The translations under genes and the position numbers were made by a program. DNA of 64,000 bases, from positions 77,469,290 through 77,533,289 of the forward strand of contig CM075649.1 of NCBI GenBank assembly GCA_037953625.1, given 5' to 3'. The notes beneath the pieces are model-generated. The model was not told the DNA's origin. It ran no database searches and worked only from the letters and a program-made list of their open reading frames with translations. The DNA is from Crotalaria pallida. Lineage: Eukaryota; Streptophyta; Magnoliopsida; Fabales; Fabaceae. This document shows, in pieces, positions 11,101 to 21,700 of the stretch (within the stretch, counting starts at the first letter, position 1; the number at the start of each line of letters is the position of its first letter).

Positions 11101-12492
11101 TTTCTTTTCTTCAGCGATGGTTGAAAATAGGCACACATAACCTCCAGGTTGCTTGGCCGGCGACTTCTCACCAGGAAAGATGATCGTTCGAACCTTGCAG
11201 TCGATTACTACATGGTTGGATGCCATCCAATCCATGCCCAAAATGACATCGATATTGGACAACGGCAAACAAATCAGATTTATTCGAGAAATCTGATCTC
11301 TTATGCTAACCACACAACCGACACATGCTCTTGATGCAACAACATGAGCATTCGTGGGGGTAGACACACTCAGTTTAAACGGGGTCTCCGAGACAGACAA
11401 ATTTAAACGCTTGACACATTCCTCCGAGATGAAGGAATGCGTTGCTCCGGAATCAAATAAAAAGCGACAAGGCATGCCATTGAGGAAATGGTTACCTTGC
11501 ACAAGGTTGTCGGCCTGCTTTGCTTCCTCTCCAAACATCGTGAACACCTTTCCATTGACCCAAGGTTTGATTCCTTGTCCTTGGTTGCTTTGACGCGGGG
11601 GTTGGCGGCACGCACGGGCGATGTGTCCGGTCCCTCCACAATTGAAACAGACTGGTGGCTTGTCCCTCCAGCATTCTTGACTAGGATGAGAGCGTCGACA
11701 CTTGCTACAAATCTCTGCCGGAGCCGGAAGACTAACTGCTCCAGAAGGTTGTGCTCTTCCCTTTCCTTTGTGCCAATATGGGCCTCCACGATTTCCACGG
11801 TTATTCTTATGCTGATTGCGGTGGGGTCCATGGCTTCCTTGACTGACTTCCTTCTTGAAGTTGTTCTTCTCGAAAATGCGACATGCACTAATCAGGATTG
11901 GATAGTGACGAATCCTTTGCACGCTTACAGCTAGTTTGATATCTGACCTTAGCCCATTTTCAAACCGGGTGCACTTCGAGTATTCGTCAGGATGATATTG
12001 GAAGTACGGGGAGTACTTCATCAGCTCCTCAAACTTTTCAGCATACTGGTCGACAGTCATGCTGCCTTGCTTCAAGTCTAAGAATTCCATCTCCTTTTGG
12101 ATCCGAACATCATCCGGGAAATACCTCTCCAAGAATTTTTCCGTGAAGACTTCCCAAGAGAGCTCGCGATGATCATACTCCAAGAACTGGCGGGTCTGCT
12201 CCCACCAAGTTGCAGCTTCCCCATTCAGCATGTAGGCCGCGAACGTGACCTTCTGAACTTCCGTGAGAGTCAACGTTCGGAAAATCTTATTCATCTCAGC
12301 TAACCAAAACTGGGCTTGCTCAGGGCAACGACCACCCGAGAAGCCAGGGGGTTTACATCTACGGAAAGAATCTAGTCCTTGAAATTCAACAGGGGTTACA
12401 TTGCTGGGAGGACGGGTTTGCTGCAAGTTTTCCAGGACCGCAGCCAAACGGGTCAGAGCCTCAGCAATGTTAGCGTTATTACGTCCAGCCAT
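8179..12492 (-). CDS. gag-pol: Gag-Pol polyprotein of element A, Ty3/gypsy chromovirus (1437 aa, intact)
   Basis: One open frame encodes all proteins needed for retrotransposition. Gag spans about residues 40-215. A CCHC zinc knuckle follows (C282, C285, H290, C295), preceded by a CSKC-type cluster at 262. Protease has DSGA at 347-350. Reverse transcriptase has FVKKKDGSMRMCIDYRQL near 549-566, MPFGLTNAPAIF at 629-640 and the catalytic FIDD at 659-662. RNase H shows D808, E845, D870 and D913. Integrase has the HHCC zinc finger (H1021, H1028, C1058, C1061) and D1091, D1152, E1188, an exact D-35-E spacing. The last 50 residues (RIEDRRIKKLRGKEIPLV...TWE...PHLF) resemble the chromodomain of Tekay/Del elements, which targets chromatin. 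No stop or frameshift is seen. The ATG at 12492 gives MAGRNN; the homologues in H and B start at the same place. Confidence 0.95.
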   Translation of the reverse strand: MAGRNNANIAEALTRLAAVLENLQQTRPPSNVTPVEFQGLDSFRRCKPPGFSGGRCPEQAQFWLAEMNKIFRTLTLTEVQKVTFAAYMLNGEAATWWEQTRQFLEYDHRELSWEVFTEKFLERYFPDDVRIQKEMEFLDLKQGSMTVDQYAEKFEELMKYSPYFQYHPDEYSKCTRFENGLRSDIKLAVSVQRIRHYPILISACRIFEKNNFKKEVSQGSHGPHRNQHKNNRGNRGGPYWHKGKGRAQPSGAVSLPAPAEICSKCRRSHPSQECWRDKPPVCFNCGGTGHIARACRQPPRQSNQGQGIKPWVNGKVFTMFGEEAKQADNLVQGNHFLNGMPCRFLFDSGATHSFISEECVKRLNLSVSETPFKLSVSTPTNAHVVASRACVGCVVSIRDQISRINLICLPLSNIDVILGMDWMASNHVVIDCKVRTIIFPGEKSPAKQPGGYVCLFSTIAEEKKEEAKIEDIPVIREFPGVFPDEVPGLPPHREIEFSIDLVPGTGPISIAPYRMAPAELAELKKQVEDLLERQFIRPSVSPWGAPVLFVKKKDGSMRMCIDYRQLNKVTIKNKYQLPRIDDLIDQVSGASVFSKIDLRSGYHQIRVKEEDIPKTAFRSRYGHYEYVVMPFGLTNAPAIFMDYMNRVFRPYLDSFVVVFIDDILIYSKNPKEHANHLKIILETLKEKKLYAKLAKCEFWLEKVNFLGHIISKDGVAVDPVKVEAVLQWERPKTVTEIRSFLGLAGYYRKFIEGFSKLSLPLTHLTRKEQPFVWDEKCEVSFQTLKDKLTSSPVLTLPDPRKSFDVYCDASRQGLGCVLMQEGKVVAYASRQLKVHEGNYPTHDLELAAIVFALKIWRHYLYGNTFQVFSDHKSLKYLFDQKELNMRQRRWMEFLKDYDFELHYHPGKANVVADALSRKMLHMSTMMIKEAQLIEEFRNLNLAIQFKPSCVKLGMLQITNEFEGQVRNLQQANEELLEMKRLGMEGVEPEFQLGSDGILRFRDRICIPANQELRRVVLEEAHKSKLSMHPGSMKMYQDLKRMFWWPGLKRDVASYVASCLVCQKAKIEHKKPGGELQPLSIPEWKWDGIAMDFVSGFPRTRESFDAIWVVVDRLTKSAHFIPINMQYPLEKLARLYIKEIVRLHGIPSSIVSDRDPRFVSRFWQSLHQALGTQLRMSSAYHPQTDGQSERTIQSLEDLLRACVLEYQEGWDRLLPLVEFTYNNSYHASIGMAPYEALYGRKCRTPLCWFQVGEKALIGPELVQETTEKERTIQEKMKIAQSRQKSYADQRRSKLEFQEGDHVFLRVVPTTGIGRVIKPRKLSPKFIGPYQILKRVGPVAYQIALPPFLSNLHNVFHVSQLRKFIQDPSSIVQLQQDLIPLKENLTFDRGPVRIEDRRIKKLRGKEIPLVRVLWGQGGVSDSTWELESKMRDEYPHLFL

Positions 12493-12624
12493 CTATCCTA
12501 CAGAATCCAAAAGGGAAAACTTAATTAGATTCTGCTATTCTATATCTCAAAATGCAAACATGATTCTAGAGTATGCAATGGTTAGTGTGTAAGGCCACAC
12601 TCCAAGGCCGAGAGTTGAACCATT

Positions 12625-12636
12625 GCTCTGATACCA
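12625..12636 (-). other. primer-binding site of element A (initiator tRNA-Met)
   Basis: The minus strand reads TGGTATCAGAGC, complementary to the 3' end of plant initiator tRNA-Met, five bases inside the 5' LTR start at 12642. This fixes the transcription direction. Confidence 0.9.
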
Positions 12637-13810
12637 CTAAATGTGACGACCCAACTTTTATTCCAAAACTTAATATTCATTCTTAGAAAATTCGACCATT
12701 TTTTTTTTTTAAAACTAAAAGTCAGTCATCATCCATTATCGAGTCTTTGCGGAAATTATAATTATCATGAAAGAAACTATTCATATTATATTTCATAAAA
12801 AGGAAAGTACATTTCCATTACATTAAAACTATCACCACTAGGTTTAACTTAAGTACTCTAGGTCATTACATTATATTACATATCTTACAACAAAATTTAT
12901 AATAACCTTGAGCATAACAGAGGCTAGAAATAACAAGCACAAGTTTCCAGATAGCAATAATAAATGCATATGTATATGCTCAAACTGTCTTTTATAATAT
13001 TTCATTTAGTTTCGTGATGCATGCCTACTCTCCATTCATGCTACGCGGTTCGGCATCCGAGTATCTCAGGCTCGGGATATTCATAATCCTATGGTTCATC
13101 AAACCGGAGCGTATTCACAACCCAGGCGTCACGATTTGATTGGGAATTTGGCCATCATAACATTTTCATGTTACGGAATCCAAATCATCACAGCATCTTC
13201 GTGCTATGGCATCACAGCTATCTCAGGGCTGCGGAATACTTCTACCTATACCAGATTCCACAATCAAAATCGGAGCATCTCCATGCATGTCAATGTCACA
13301 TAATTGTTCATTGTCTTTTTCTCTTTTAATTCATATCTTTGAATATCATTCCTCCAATATAGAGACCCAAAATTCATAATCCTTCTTGCTTATAACCATC
13401 TTTTCATTTTTGCATTAACTGGTGCTTGTGCTTTCCAAAAATTCCATCAGCGGCCCAGCCACTTTGTGATGGTTTTATACAATAGGAATTTAATTACGTT
13501 GTCATTAATTTGTGCAACGACCCCATCTAGGACTCCCAAAATATCAACCAAGTGGGTAAAAACTTCCACTAGGACGTGGGAATAAAATCAACCAAATGGG
13601 TGTACGCACCTCCATTGGGACATCCTGTCCGAATATGTCAACCACTGAATAAAATTCCAGTAGGACTCATCCAGGATAAAATCAACCAATGGGATTAAAT
13701 CTATAGATATTAAGAGCAGAAATTAAAATTTAAGCATATAGGAGTTTAGACGAGTTAATCTTTAATTACTTCATAAAGAAGTAAAGATTTTCTGAAAATT
13801 ATTTTAAATT

Positions 13811-13929
13811 ACTCGAGTAGTTCTTCACATACTCGAGTGTTCATGTAAAATTACTCGAGTCCTTCAAGACATACTCGAGTGTTCTTCCCATTTTCCAGAA
13901 TACTCGAGTCTTTCTTCAATTACTCGAGT
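13811..13929. repeat. paired-palindrome cluster, downstream (element A 5' LTR)
   Basis: ACTCGAGT starts at 13811, 13831, 13853, 13873, 13902 and 13922. The three pairs keep the exact 20-bp spacing seen in the other LTR. Confidence 0.95.
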
Positions 13930-14978
13930 GTTTTAGCAGCAGCAGCACCAGTTTCTGCACTTTATAATGCCAATTCGAGTTCAGAGCCTTTCCTTTCCAC
14001 TTTTATGCAAAACAGTAACTTAGATACATAAAATAAACATGTTAGAACATGTAATCAATATTGAAACAACATCAAATGCAATAAATCACAAAATCAACAT
14101 AAACTTAGCAAATAACCATTTCACATATGATTTTCATTTCCTTTTGTTTTTAACTTCGAAAATTGATCCAGTGAGCATCATTAGGTCCATTTAGACATGT
14201 TTGGTTTATAAAAACTTGGGTTTATGACCTCTATGTCATATTCCCAATTCAAACTTCACCCCTTGATGAACCATATGAGGTTCCTACATTTCCAGCTTGA
14301 AATAACTCATTCTAGTATTTAGATAACTCCTCCCTTACCTTAGAGAAGCTAATCAACAAGTAAAACGACAGAGAAATCGGTTGGATCAAAAATCCAAATT
14401 CTGGACTTGGTGAAAAAGAGTTGAACAGGCTGACTTTGGCCACAGATTTCACCACGGATTTGGCATGAAAAGAATGAAACAAGTTAGTTTCAGAAACTAG
14501 GATATACTAACTTTAATCAGAAACAAGTTTGACACGAAAAGAATCCATGAATTTACCAAACGATTTCAATGAAGATGAATACTTGAGACTGAATGTTACT
14601 CTGTTTTTCTCAATTTTGAACCTCCAACTTTGTAGGCCTAGAACCTGATCTTCAGAAGGCTATTTGAAGTGATTTCGAGTTCTAATTCAAGAATGGAATC
14701 AGAACTTCAGTTTGTGTTTAGGTTTCAAGGAAAATGAGTGAGGATTGAGAGAGAACAAAGGGATCAAAGTGAACTCTGTAAAACAGGGAAATTTCTGGTC
14801 AAATTCGGGTTTTGGAACTTCAGAGGTGTTGATGCTTCACCCAAGCATCAATTTATAGTCTAAGAGTACTTCAACTCGAAGTAAGGTTCAGCTCTATGCT
14901 TGTCACGTCAAGAAACCGCGTTTTGGTGCGAAATTAATTATAAAACCAACTTATACATTTAGCCAGACTGCTCGATTT

Positions 14979-15125
14979 ACTCGAGTCTTTTTCTTTCTAC
15001 TCGAGTATATTTCAAAAACTCAAGAACACTCGAGTCTTTTCTGACATACTCGAGTCTTTTGACTCAAAATTCAAATTTTCAAACAGATAGTGATTATACT
15101 CGAGTACCCTCTACAATACTCGAGT
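14979..15125. repeat. paired-palindrome cluster, promoter-proximal (element A 5' LTR)
   Basis: ACTCGAGT starts at 14979, 14999, 15028, 15048, 15098 and 15118: three pairs, each 20 bp apart, upstream of the TATA-like box at about 14850 on the minus strand. Confidence 0.95.
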
Positions 15126-15210
15126 AAAATATTTTAATTTCAGAAAAATCATTATTTTATTCAACACATTTATTTATTTTGTTTATAAAAATACAGGACC
15201 TTACATTTTG

Positions 15211-15823
15211 GTTCCCAATTTGGGGATTTTAGAGGAAGTGATGGAAATATGTGATTTGGAGGAGGAAAACACATATACATGTGATGGGGAGATGATTTGT
15301 GTGGTTGACTTCATGTTATTTGGTGTGATTTGGTCGATTGGAAGCATTAGGGTTGAGGGAGGGAGAGAGAGCTCGCGGAAGAGAGAAGAGGAAATGGTGA
15401 AGAATGAATGAAATTCGTGTTTACTGACTTAAATTTGGTTCTGCAGAGTCGTGGATATCGATATCCACAGCCTGTGGATATCGATATCCAACATTGATGT
15501 CCTATGTTGGATATAGATGTCCAATGCTAAAAATGACAGCACCATTCGCAATTCAAATGGCCATAACTTCTTCGTTAACCGTTGGATCTTGCTCAAATTT
15601 GGAGATAAGCTCCCTAACATACTTATCTTAAAATCCAACGGTTGGTTTTGGGTTTTGAGCTCTAAATATTTAAATCCTAATTTTTCTCCCTATTTAGAAA
15701 CTTTAACTATTCTCTAGCTATTCTTGGTTCTAATATCTATCACTTGGTTCTTCCTACCATTCTTCACCTCTTAAGTCTACTAATCTCCTAATTAAGCTTG
15801 GAAATTAAATTAGGGATGTTACA
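15211..15823 (-). repeat. element J LTR, promoter-side segment
   Basis: Continuation of solo LTR J after element A, ending GGATGTTACA. It contains the paired palindromes at 15451-15518. On the minus strand the stretch below about 15420 is rich in CT runs and looks like a transcript leader. A 67-codon open frame at 15208-15411 has no recognisable domain and is not called. Confidence 0.75.
15451..15518. repeat. paired palindromes of solo LTR J
   Basis: Two perfect GGATATCGATATCC palindromes, inside longer gtggatatcgatatccac, start at 15453 and 15476, 23 bp apart. Two decayed copies follow with centres at 15494 and 15514, 20 bp apart. The sequence is family-specific but shares the TCGA centre with the A, B, C and H palindromes. 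Confidence 0.85.
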
Positions 15824-16111
15824 ACAACAATATGAAACAGTGCAACCATAATATATACATATAAAAGTATCATCAGGTACATCATCAAAGTCGAGATAGC
15901 AGTATTAGTACAAAATTAGTACATAAAGTTTGAAAGATAAAATCATGAGTCATCTCTCGATCTCTACAAATATATACAATATAATACAAATCAAAATAAG
16001 AAGAGATGTCCCAGAACTAGTCCATGATCCTCATCCACTGATCGCTGATCCACTGATCCACAAAAGCTGAAAGTCTCTAACCTCCCCTCATGATCCACGT
16101 CCTGCCCATTC

Positions 16112-16614
16112 TCATGGGTCATCCACACGCCACTGACTACCGGTCGACTGATCCTCATGGGCTCTATCGTCGGCTCCCTCATCCAAGTCCTCAACTGGAT
16201 CCTCCTCCTCCTTCACCTCATCCGGCACCTAGGGTACTGCAGTGCGAGGCACTGGCTCAAGTGATGGTACAAAACAAACCCTTGTAGACGGAGCAGGGTG
16301 AGGAGTGGCAGTGACATCATCACGGGGGTGGTACAGGACTTGTACGAGTAGCTGGACGGAACCTATAGTTATAAAACCTACGACCGGGGCGGGGTGGTAG
16401 TGGTGGAGTACCACGACGATAACTGTACACAAGGGGGTACGTGCAGGATATAGATCATAGGGATACAGATCCACAAAGGTCTCACACGAGCTAGGGGGTT
16501 GGGGTGACGAAAGATAACATCTACATCCCCCTCGAAAATAGCTCGGTGACCCTCGAAGTCCCACAAACCGCTACGGAGCGGCCTGATCTCCATGAAAGCT
16601 AGGAGGTGTGTCAT
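16112..16614 (-). pseudogene. LTR-encoded small protein, decayed copy in element B
   Basis: The ATG at 16614 opens a frame with the conserved core: MEIRPL-SG-W near residues 8-17, EGHRAIFEGDVDVIF, RHPNP and IPMIYILHVPP. It then stops near 16378. The acidic tail persists in another frame downstream (EEEDPVED, then STGSQWRVDDP and a stop at 16112-16114), so one or more frameshifts split it. As in A and H, the start follows an acceptor-like sequence ending ATATGTAG|GTGATG. The N-terminal block and C-terminal signature align with the intact copies in A and H. Only the C-terminal end survives in B's 5' LTR (42395-42475). Function unknown. Confidence 0.7.
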
Positions 16615-17254
16615 CACCTACATATAGGGCTAGGGAGTAAGCAACTACATTCACATTATCAAATGGAAAGTAATGGCATAAATAATCATAATTCATTCAT
16701 AATCATTCACATATAATTCATAGAATTATAATCGTCCTTAAATACCAATATCAAAACCATGCATATAACAAAATGCATAATCATCACATGTACATGTTCA
16801 TCTATGTTGGCCAACACTAAATCATAGACACCCAGGGTACCTCCACTAACAAGCCCCACGTTCCTACGAATGCATCTCAAACTCGGAAGAAACACAAATA
16901 AAATCACTCATAGAGCTCTTAGAGTGCTCGCCCATGTTCCCAGAACGTGTCTCGAGTTTGGCCATTCTAAAGCATGCCCACGTTCCTCGAACATGTCTCC
17001 ACTCTAGTGGGAAATCATCAATCAACCTAATGTGCAACGCATCTATCATGCATGAATAACATCAATTCATTAGGTTGCCATCGAATTTCACATTACAAGT
17101 TCAATTACTTAACAAATTAATTACCTTTAATAAAGTTTGAGTTAGTCTTATTAATTTATGTACTTTTTCAACCCCATAGACACAGATAATTGATTATTAT
17201 CCTTAATAATCAATTATTATATTATACTTCAGTTATAATTTCTGTTTTTAACCT

Positions 17255-17358
17255 GGTAATCAATTACTCAAGCCTGGTACTCGATTACTCCAGTGTATTT
17301 TAAAATCTGTTTTCATTTTCAATCGGGTAATCGATTACTCAAGCCTGGTAATTAATTA
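17255..17358. repeat. paired palindromes of element B, downstream cluster
   Basis: Diverged forms of GGTAATCGATTACC occur with centres starting at 17260 and 17281 (21 bp apart) and at 17331 and 17352 (21 bp apart). Within both pairs the spacer reads caagcct. Several sites have point changes, as expected of an old element. Confidence 0.85.
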
Positions 17359-18260
17359 CCACGACTGCAGATTACACAAAATCTGGTTTTTAAGTACCAA
17401 AATCAATAATACTCAATTTCTACCAAAATCAACCTCAAACATAGCTTAAAGGCAATAATTAGAACTTGCCCAAATCATCAATTCAGTACCAAACTCAGTG
17501 AATCAAAATCTCATGTCAATTTTGCATATTTTACAATTATGACAACTCAACATACCAAAATTTAATTTACAGCTTTTTGATTCAATTGATTCATTCACCT
17601 AGCATCCTCATGCATAATCAAACTTGCTCAAATCAATTTTTAACATTAATTTGGCCTCCAAGCCAGAAAACCAATTCACTATGCCCTTGAGCCTCTTGGT
17701 GGTTCACCCTATATACAAACACCCATACACTTCCATTCTAGTGAAGGTAAAGCTTCTCCCTTACCTCAATGAAGCTTTTCCAATTGACTCCAAGTAAGAG
17801 AATGTCCAATTCCTTCAACACCAACTCACTGTTTCAGGGTCAAATCCAGTTTCGGGTGTGCATGTTCATCAAATGATTTGACATAGTAAATGGGCATGAA
17901 AATAAACAATTAGGGTCAATAATGAATCTATATACTTCCTACTTGAAGTCAAAATAGATTTGACACGAGTTGATAGCTTGTGCTTACCAAGATCAAAGCC
18001 TAAAGTGAGCCACTTCAAGTCTAGAAGCTCTGTTTCCAATGTTGAGAGCTCAACTTTGCAGGTCTCTATCTGACAGCACGATTCACCAATACTCAGGATC
18101 TTAGTATCAATCTGAAGGTCTCGTAACAAGCTTTAAAATGATGTAAAGCTTGCTACCAGTGTTTGGCTATGGAAGGAGAACGAATGCGAAGAAGAAGGGT
18201 GGTTGACGCAGGCCAGAAAACAGAGTCATGAGCTTAAGGGCTAATTTTCTTCAACCAAGA

Positions 18261-18273
18261 GCTTTATTTATAG
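18261..18273 (-). promoter_or_regulatory. TATA-like box of element B LTR
   Basis: The minus strand reads CTATAAATAAAGC, about 400 bp into the LTR and downstream of the promoter-proximal palindrome pair. Confidence 0.5.
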
Positions 18274-18399
18274 TTCTCAAAGCGTTTCATGCAGCTCAAC
18301 ACGCGTCCCTCCACTCACTCTGAGCTTGGCTAGGTGTCAACAGGGGGTCTTCTTCCTTGTTGACTCATCAAACCCACTATTTGGTTTCTGTACCTTCGG

Positions 18400-18434
18400 G
18401 GTAATTGATTACTGCCTCGTGGTAATCGATTACC
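18400..18434. repeat. paired palindromes of element B, promoter-proximal
   Basis: GGTAATTGATTAC and GGTAATCGATTACC, centres at 18405 and 18426, are 21 bp apart, the same spacing as the downstream pairs. On the minus strand they are about 130 bp upstream of the TATA-like box. Confidence 0.85.
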
Positions 18435-18678
18435 ACAACTGCATTTTCAAATAATTATGTTTTATTCTCTTCCCCTCAAAAAATATTTTCAATCTTGCAC
18501 TCTAGGACCTTCCCAAGGACCAAACAACAAAAGTGCTATTTTTCTTTACCAATAAATATTTTTCCAATATTTTTCATTCACTTATAACTTAATTACAATC
18601 ATAATTAACAAACAAAACTAATTAATTTTGTTGATTACATTTCCTTTTATTTGGGAATTAAAATTCGATCTATACATT

Positions 18679-18714
18679 TCTCCCCCACTTATAGGAATTT
18701 CGTCCCGGAAATTC
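18679..18714 (-). promoter_or_regulatory. polypurine tract and stem-loop of element B
   Basis: The minus strand reads TAAGTGGGGGAGAAA against the 3' LTR, preceded by the GAATTTC...GAAATTC inverted repeat, as in A and H. Confidence 0.8.
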
Positions 18715-18717
18715 GAT

Positions 18718-21700
18718 CTATACAAATAACTCCGGATAATCCTTTTGCATACTTTCTTCTCATTCCCAAGTTGCTTCTGACACATCGTTGTTTTCCCAAA
18801 TAACTTTGACTAGTGGAATCTCTTTTCCTCCAAGTTGTTTCAATCTTCTATCTTCAATTCTGACTGATATCATTGCATATGTGAGATTCTCTCGCAGAGA
18901 TATATCATCGGGACGAATCTCAATGTCTGTTCTTGGATCACGTACGAATTTCCAAAGTTGTGATACGTGAAACACATTATGCAAATTAGCCAATGATGGA
19001 GGTAAAGCGAGTCGATAAGCTACCGAACCAATTTGCTTAAGAATCTGATAAGGACAAATAAATTTTGGTGAGAGCTTCCTTGTCCTTAATTCTCTTCTAA
19101 CTCCAGTTGTTGGCCTTACACGAATGAAAACGTGGTCACCTTCCTCAAATTCCAAAGGTTTTCTTCTCTTGTCCGCGTAACTGTTTTGTCGGCTTTGTGC
19201 AACCTTCATCTTTTCTTGAATCATTCTGATCCTTTCTGTTGTCTCTTGTACAATATCGGGATCGATAATTGTACTCTCCCCCACTTGAAACCAACATAGA
19301 GGGGTTTGACACTTCCTACCATACAATGCCTCGAACAGGGCCATTCCAATGCTCTCACGGTAACTATTGTTGTAAGTAAATTCTACAAGTGGCAGAGATT
19401 GATCTCAGCTTCCTTGATTTTCCAGCACACATGGTCTTAATAGATCTTCTAGAGATTGAATCGTTCTTTCTGTTTGACCATCTATCTGAGGATGAGAGGC
19501 AGAACTCATTCTCAACTTCGTCCCTAGAGCTTGATGTAGGCTTTTCCAGAACCTTGAAGTAAATCTAGGATCACGATCAGAAATGATACTCGAAGGTATG
19601 CCATGTAAACGAACTACTTCCTTTATATACAACTGAGTGAGTTTCTCCAATGAATAGCGCATATTGACCAGAATAAAATGCACCGACTTGGTCAATCGAT
19701 CTATAATCACCCAAATTGCATCATATCCCCTAATAGTTTTTGGTAGACTAGACACAAAGTCCATAGAGATACTATCCCACTTCATATGGGGAACATCCAA
19801 AGATTGTAATTCTCCACCGACTTCTTGTGTTCAGCTTTCACTTTTTGACAAATCATACATGAGGCTACATATGAAGCTACATCTCTTTTCAACCCAGACT
19901 ACAGAGCAACTTTTTCAAATCTTGATACAACTTAGTTGAACCTGGATGAATGCTCATCCTACTCTTATGTGCTTAATCTAATACTAACCTCCTTATCTCC
20001 TGATTTGTTGGAATACAAATCCTGTCTTTAAAACGAAGAATCTCATCTGTTCCTTGCTGGAAGTTTGGCTCTTTTCCTTCAAGTGCCAATCTTCTTTTCT
20101 CTTGCAATTCTTCATCTGTTTGTTGTAGTTCTCTAATTTGTGACAGGAATTCATTAGTGATTCGTAATCCACCGAGTTTGATGCACTTGGGCTCCACTTG
20201 AACCATCAAACTCAAATCTAATTCCATAATCAGAGTAATCTCCTTGATCATCATGGTGCTTATATGAAGAGTCTTCTGACTTAAAGCGTCAGCTATGACA
20301 TTTGCTTTGGCCGGATGTTATTGAAGTTCAAAATTATAATCCTTAAGAAATTCCATCCAACGTCGTTGCCTCATATTCAACTCTTTTTGATCGAACAAGT
20401 ACTTCAAACTTTTATGGTCACTAAATACCCGGAATGAAGTGTCATAAAGGTAATGCCTCCAAATCTTTAGGGCAAACACAATTGCTGCTAACTCCAAATC
20501 ATGCGTCGGATAACTCACCTCGTGCACCTTCAACTGTCTTGAACTGTAAGCTACTACTTTACCATCTTGCGTAAGTGCACATCCAAGACCTTGTTTGGAA
20601 GCATCACAATAAACGTCAAAGCTCCTTTGTGGGTCAGGTAGAATTAACACTGGTGAGGATGTCAACTTCTCCTTTAATCGTTGAAAACTTTCCTCACACT
20701 TGTTGTCCCATAAGAAAGATTGATCCTTGCGAGTCAACTTAGTTAAGGGTAGAAAATTTTTGAGAATCCTTCAATAAATCTTCTATAATATCCAGCCAGA
20801 CCTAAGAAACTACGAACTTCCATAACTGTTTTGGGTTGCACCCATCTCAACACTGCATCCACTTTAGGTGGGTCCACTGCTATTCCTTTCTTTGAGATAA
20901 CATGCCCAAAGAAGTTTACTTTAGTTAGCCAAAATTCACATTTAGAGAGTTTCGAATACAATCGCTTCTCTCTTAAGATTCCCAATACAATTCTGAGATG
21001 TTCGGCGTATTCTTCTGGACTCCTTGAATAAATCAAAATATCATCGGTGAACACTACCACGAACAAATCCAAGTATGGCCTAAAAATTCTGTTCATATAA
21101 TCCATAAAGATAGCAGGAGCATTTGTTAATCCAAACGACATTAATACATACTCATAATGTCCTTATTGGGACCGAAAAGCCGTCTTGGGAATATCTTCTT
21201 CTCGGATTCTGATATGATGGTATCCCAACCTCAAAGCAATCTTGGAGAACGTTGAAGCTCCACGGACTTGACCCATAAGGTCGTCAATTCTTGGTAAGGG
21301 ATACTTATTCTTAATTGTGACCTTGTTCAACTGTCGGTAATCCACACACATCCTCATGCTTTTGTCTTTCTTCTTGACAAATAACATCGAGGCTCCCCAA
21401 GGAGAAACACTTGGCATTATAATTTGCTTTTGCAATAGCTCCTCAACTTGTTTCTTTAATTCAACCATTTCTGGTGGGGCCATTCTGTATGGGGCAATAG
21501 AAATAGGGCTAGTTCCGGGAATTAGATCAATTGCGAACTCGATCTCACGCTTCGGCAGTAGACCTGGAACTTCTTTGTGAAACACTTCAGGAAAATCTCT
21601 AACACCAGGGATATTCTTTATCCTTTCTTCTTCTTTCCCTTCTAATGTTGTAGAGAATAAACACATGTAACCTTTAGGTTCTAAACTTAAAGGTTTATGG

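Larger units (their letters stand above)
4944..15205 (-). mobile_element. element A: young, potentially autonomous Ty3/gypsy Tekay-like retrotransposon
   Basis: Flanked by a perfect 5-bp duplication TTTTG (4939-4943 and 15206-15210). It has two LTRs, a tRNA-Met primer-binding site, one uninterrupted gag-pol and a polypurine tract, all on the minus strand. Outside one 624-bp deletion and a poly-T length change, I count only about five base differences between the LTRs, so insertion was recent. It is the only element here whose polyprotein is open from end to end. Confidence 0.93.
12642..15205 (-). repeat. element A 5' LTR (2564 bp, internal deletion)
   Basis: Same ends as the 3' LTR, with palindrome clusters at 13811-13929 and 14979-15125 and a TATA-like box at about 14850-14859. 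Compared with the 3' LTR it lacks 624 bp (the equivalent of 5216-5839) between two copies of TGAGCA; the scar is at 12909-12914. The deletion removes the LTR protein ORF and its acceptor-like sequence but leaves the promoter region, so transcription could remain possible. Confidence 0.93.
3275..15823 (-). mobile_element. element J: solo LTR (about 2.3 kb without its insert)
   Basis: Terminal bases TGTAACATCC and GGATGTTACA form a perfect 10-bp inverted repeat, and the flanks are a perfect 5-bp duplication ACAAC. Once element A is removed only about 2.28 kb remains, with no primer-binding site, polypurine tract or coding frame, so it reads as a solo LTR left by LTR-LTR recombination. Pyrimidine-rich leader-like sequence on the minus strand near 15350-15410 suggests minus orientation. 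No LTR protein ORF of the A/B/H type is present. Confidence 0.8.
15829..18676 (-). repeat. element B 3' LTR, main segment
   Basis: Resumes directly after J and its target duplication. It aligns with 36260-36512 and 42373-42475 of the 5' LTR and ends ...CTATACA before the polypurine tract at 18679. It contains the LTR protein relic (16112-16614), a mid-LTR block of diverged 'cccacgttcc' repeats near 16850-17010, palindrome pairs at 17255-17358 and 18400-18434, and a TATA-like box on the minus strand at 18261-18273. Confidence 0.87.

Noticed and set aside
9730..11934. Several 60-148-codon frames antisense to element A gag-pol
   Set aside because: They are shadows of the strongly conserved sense-strand polyprotein.
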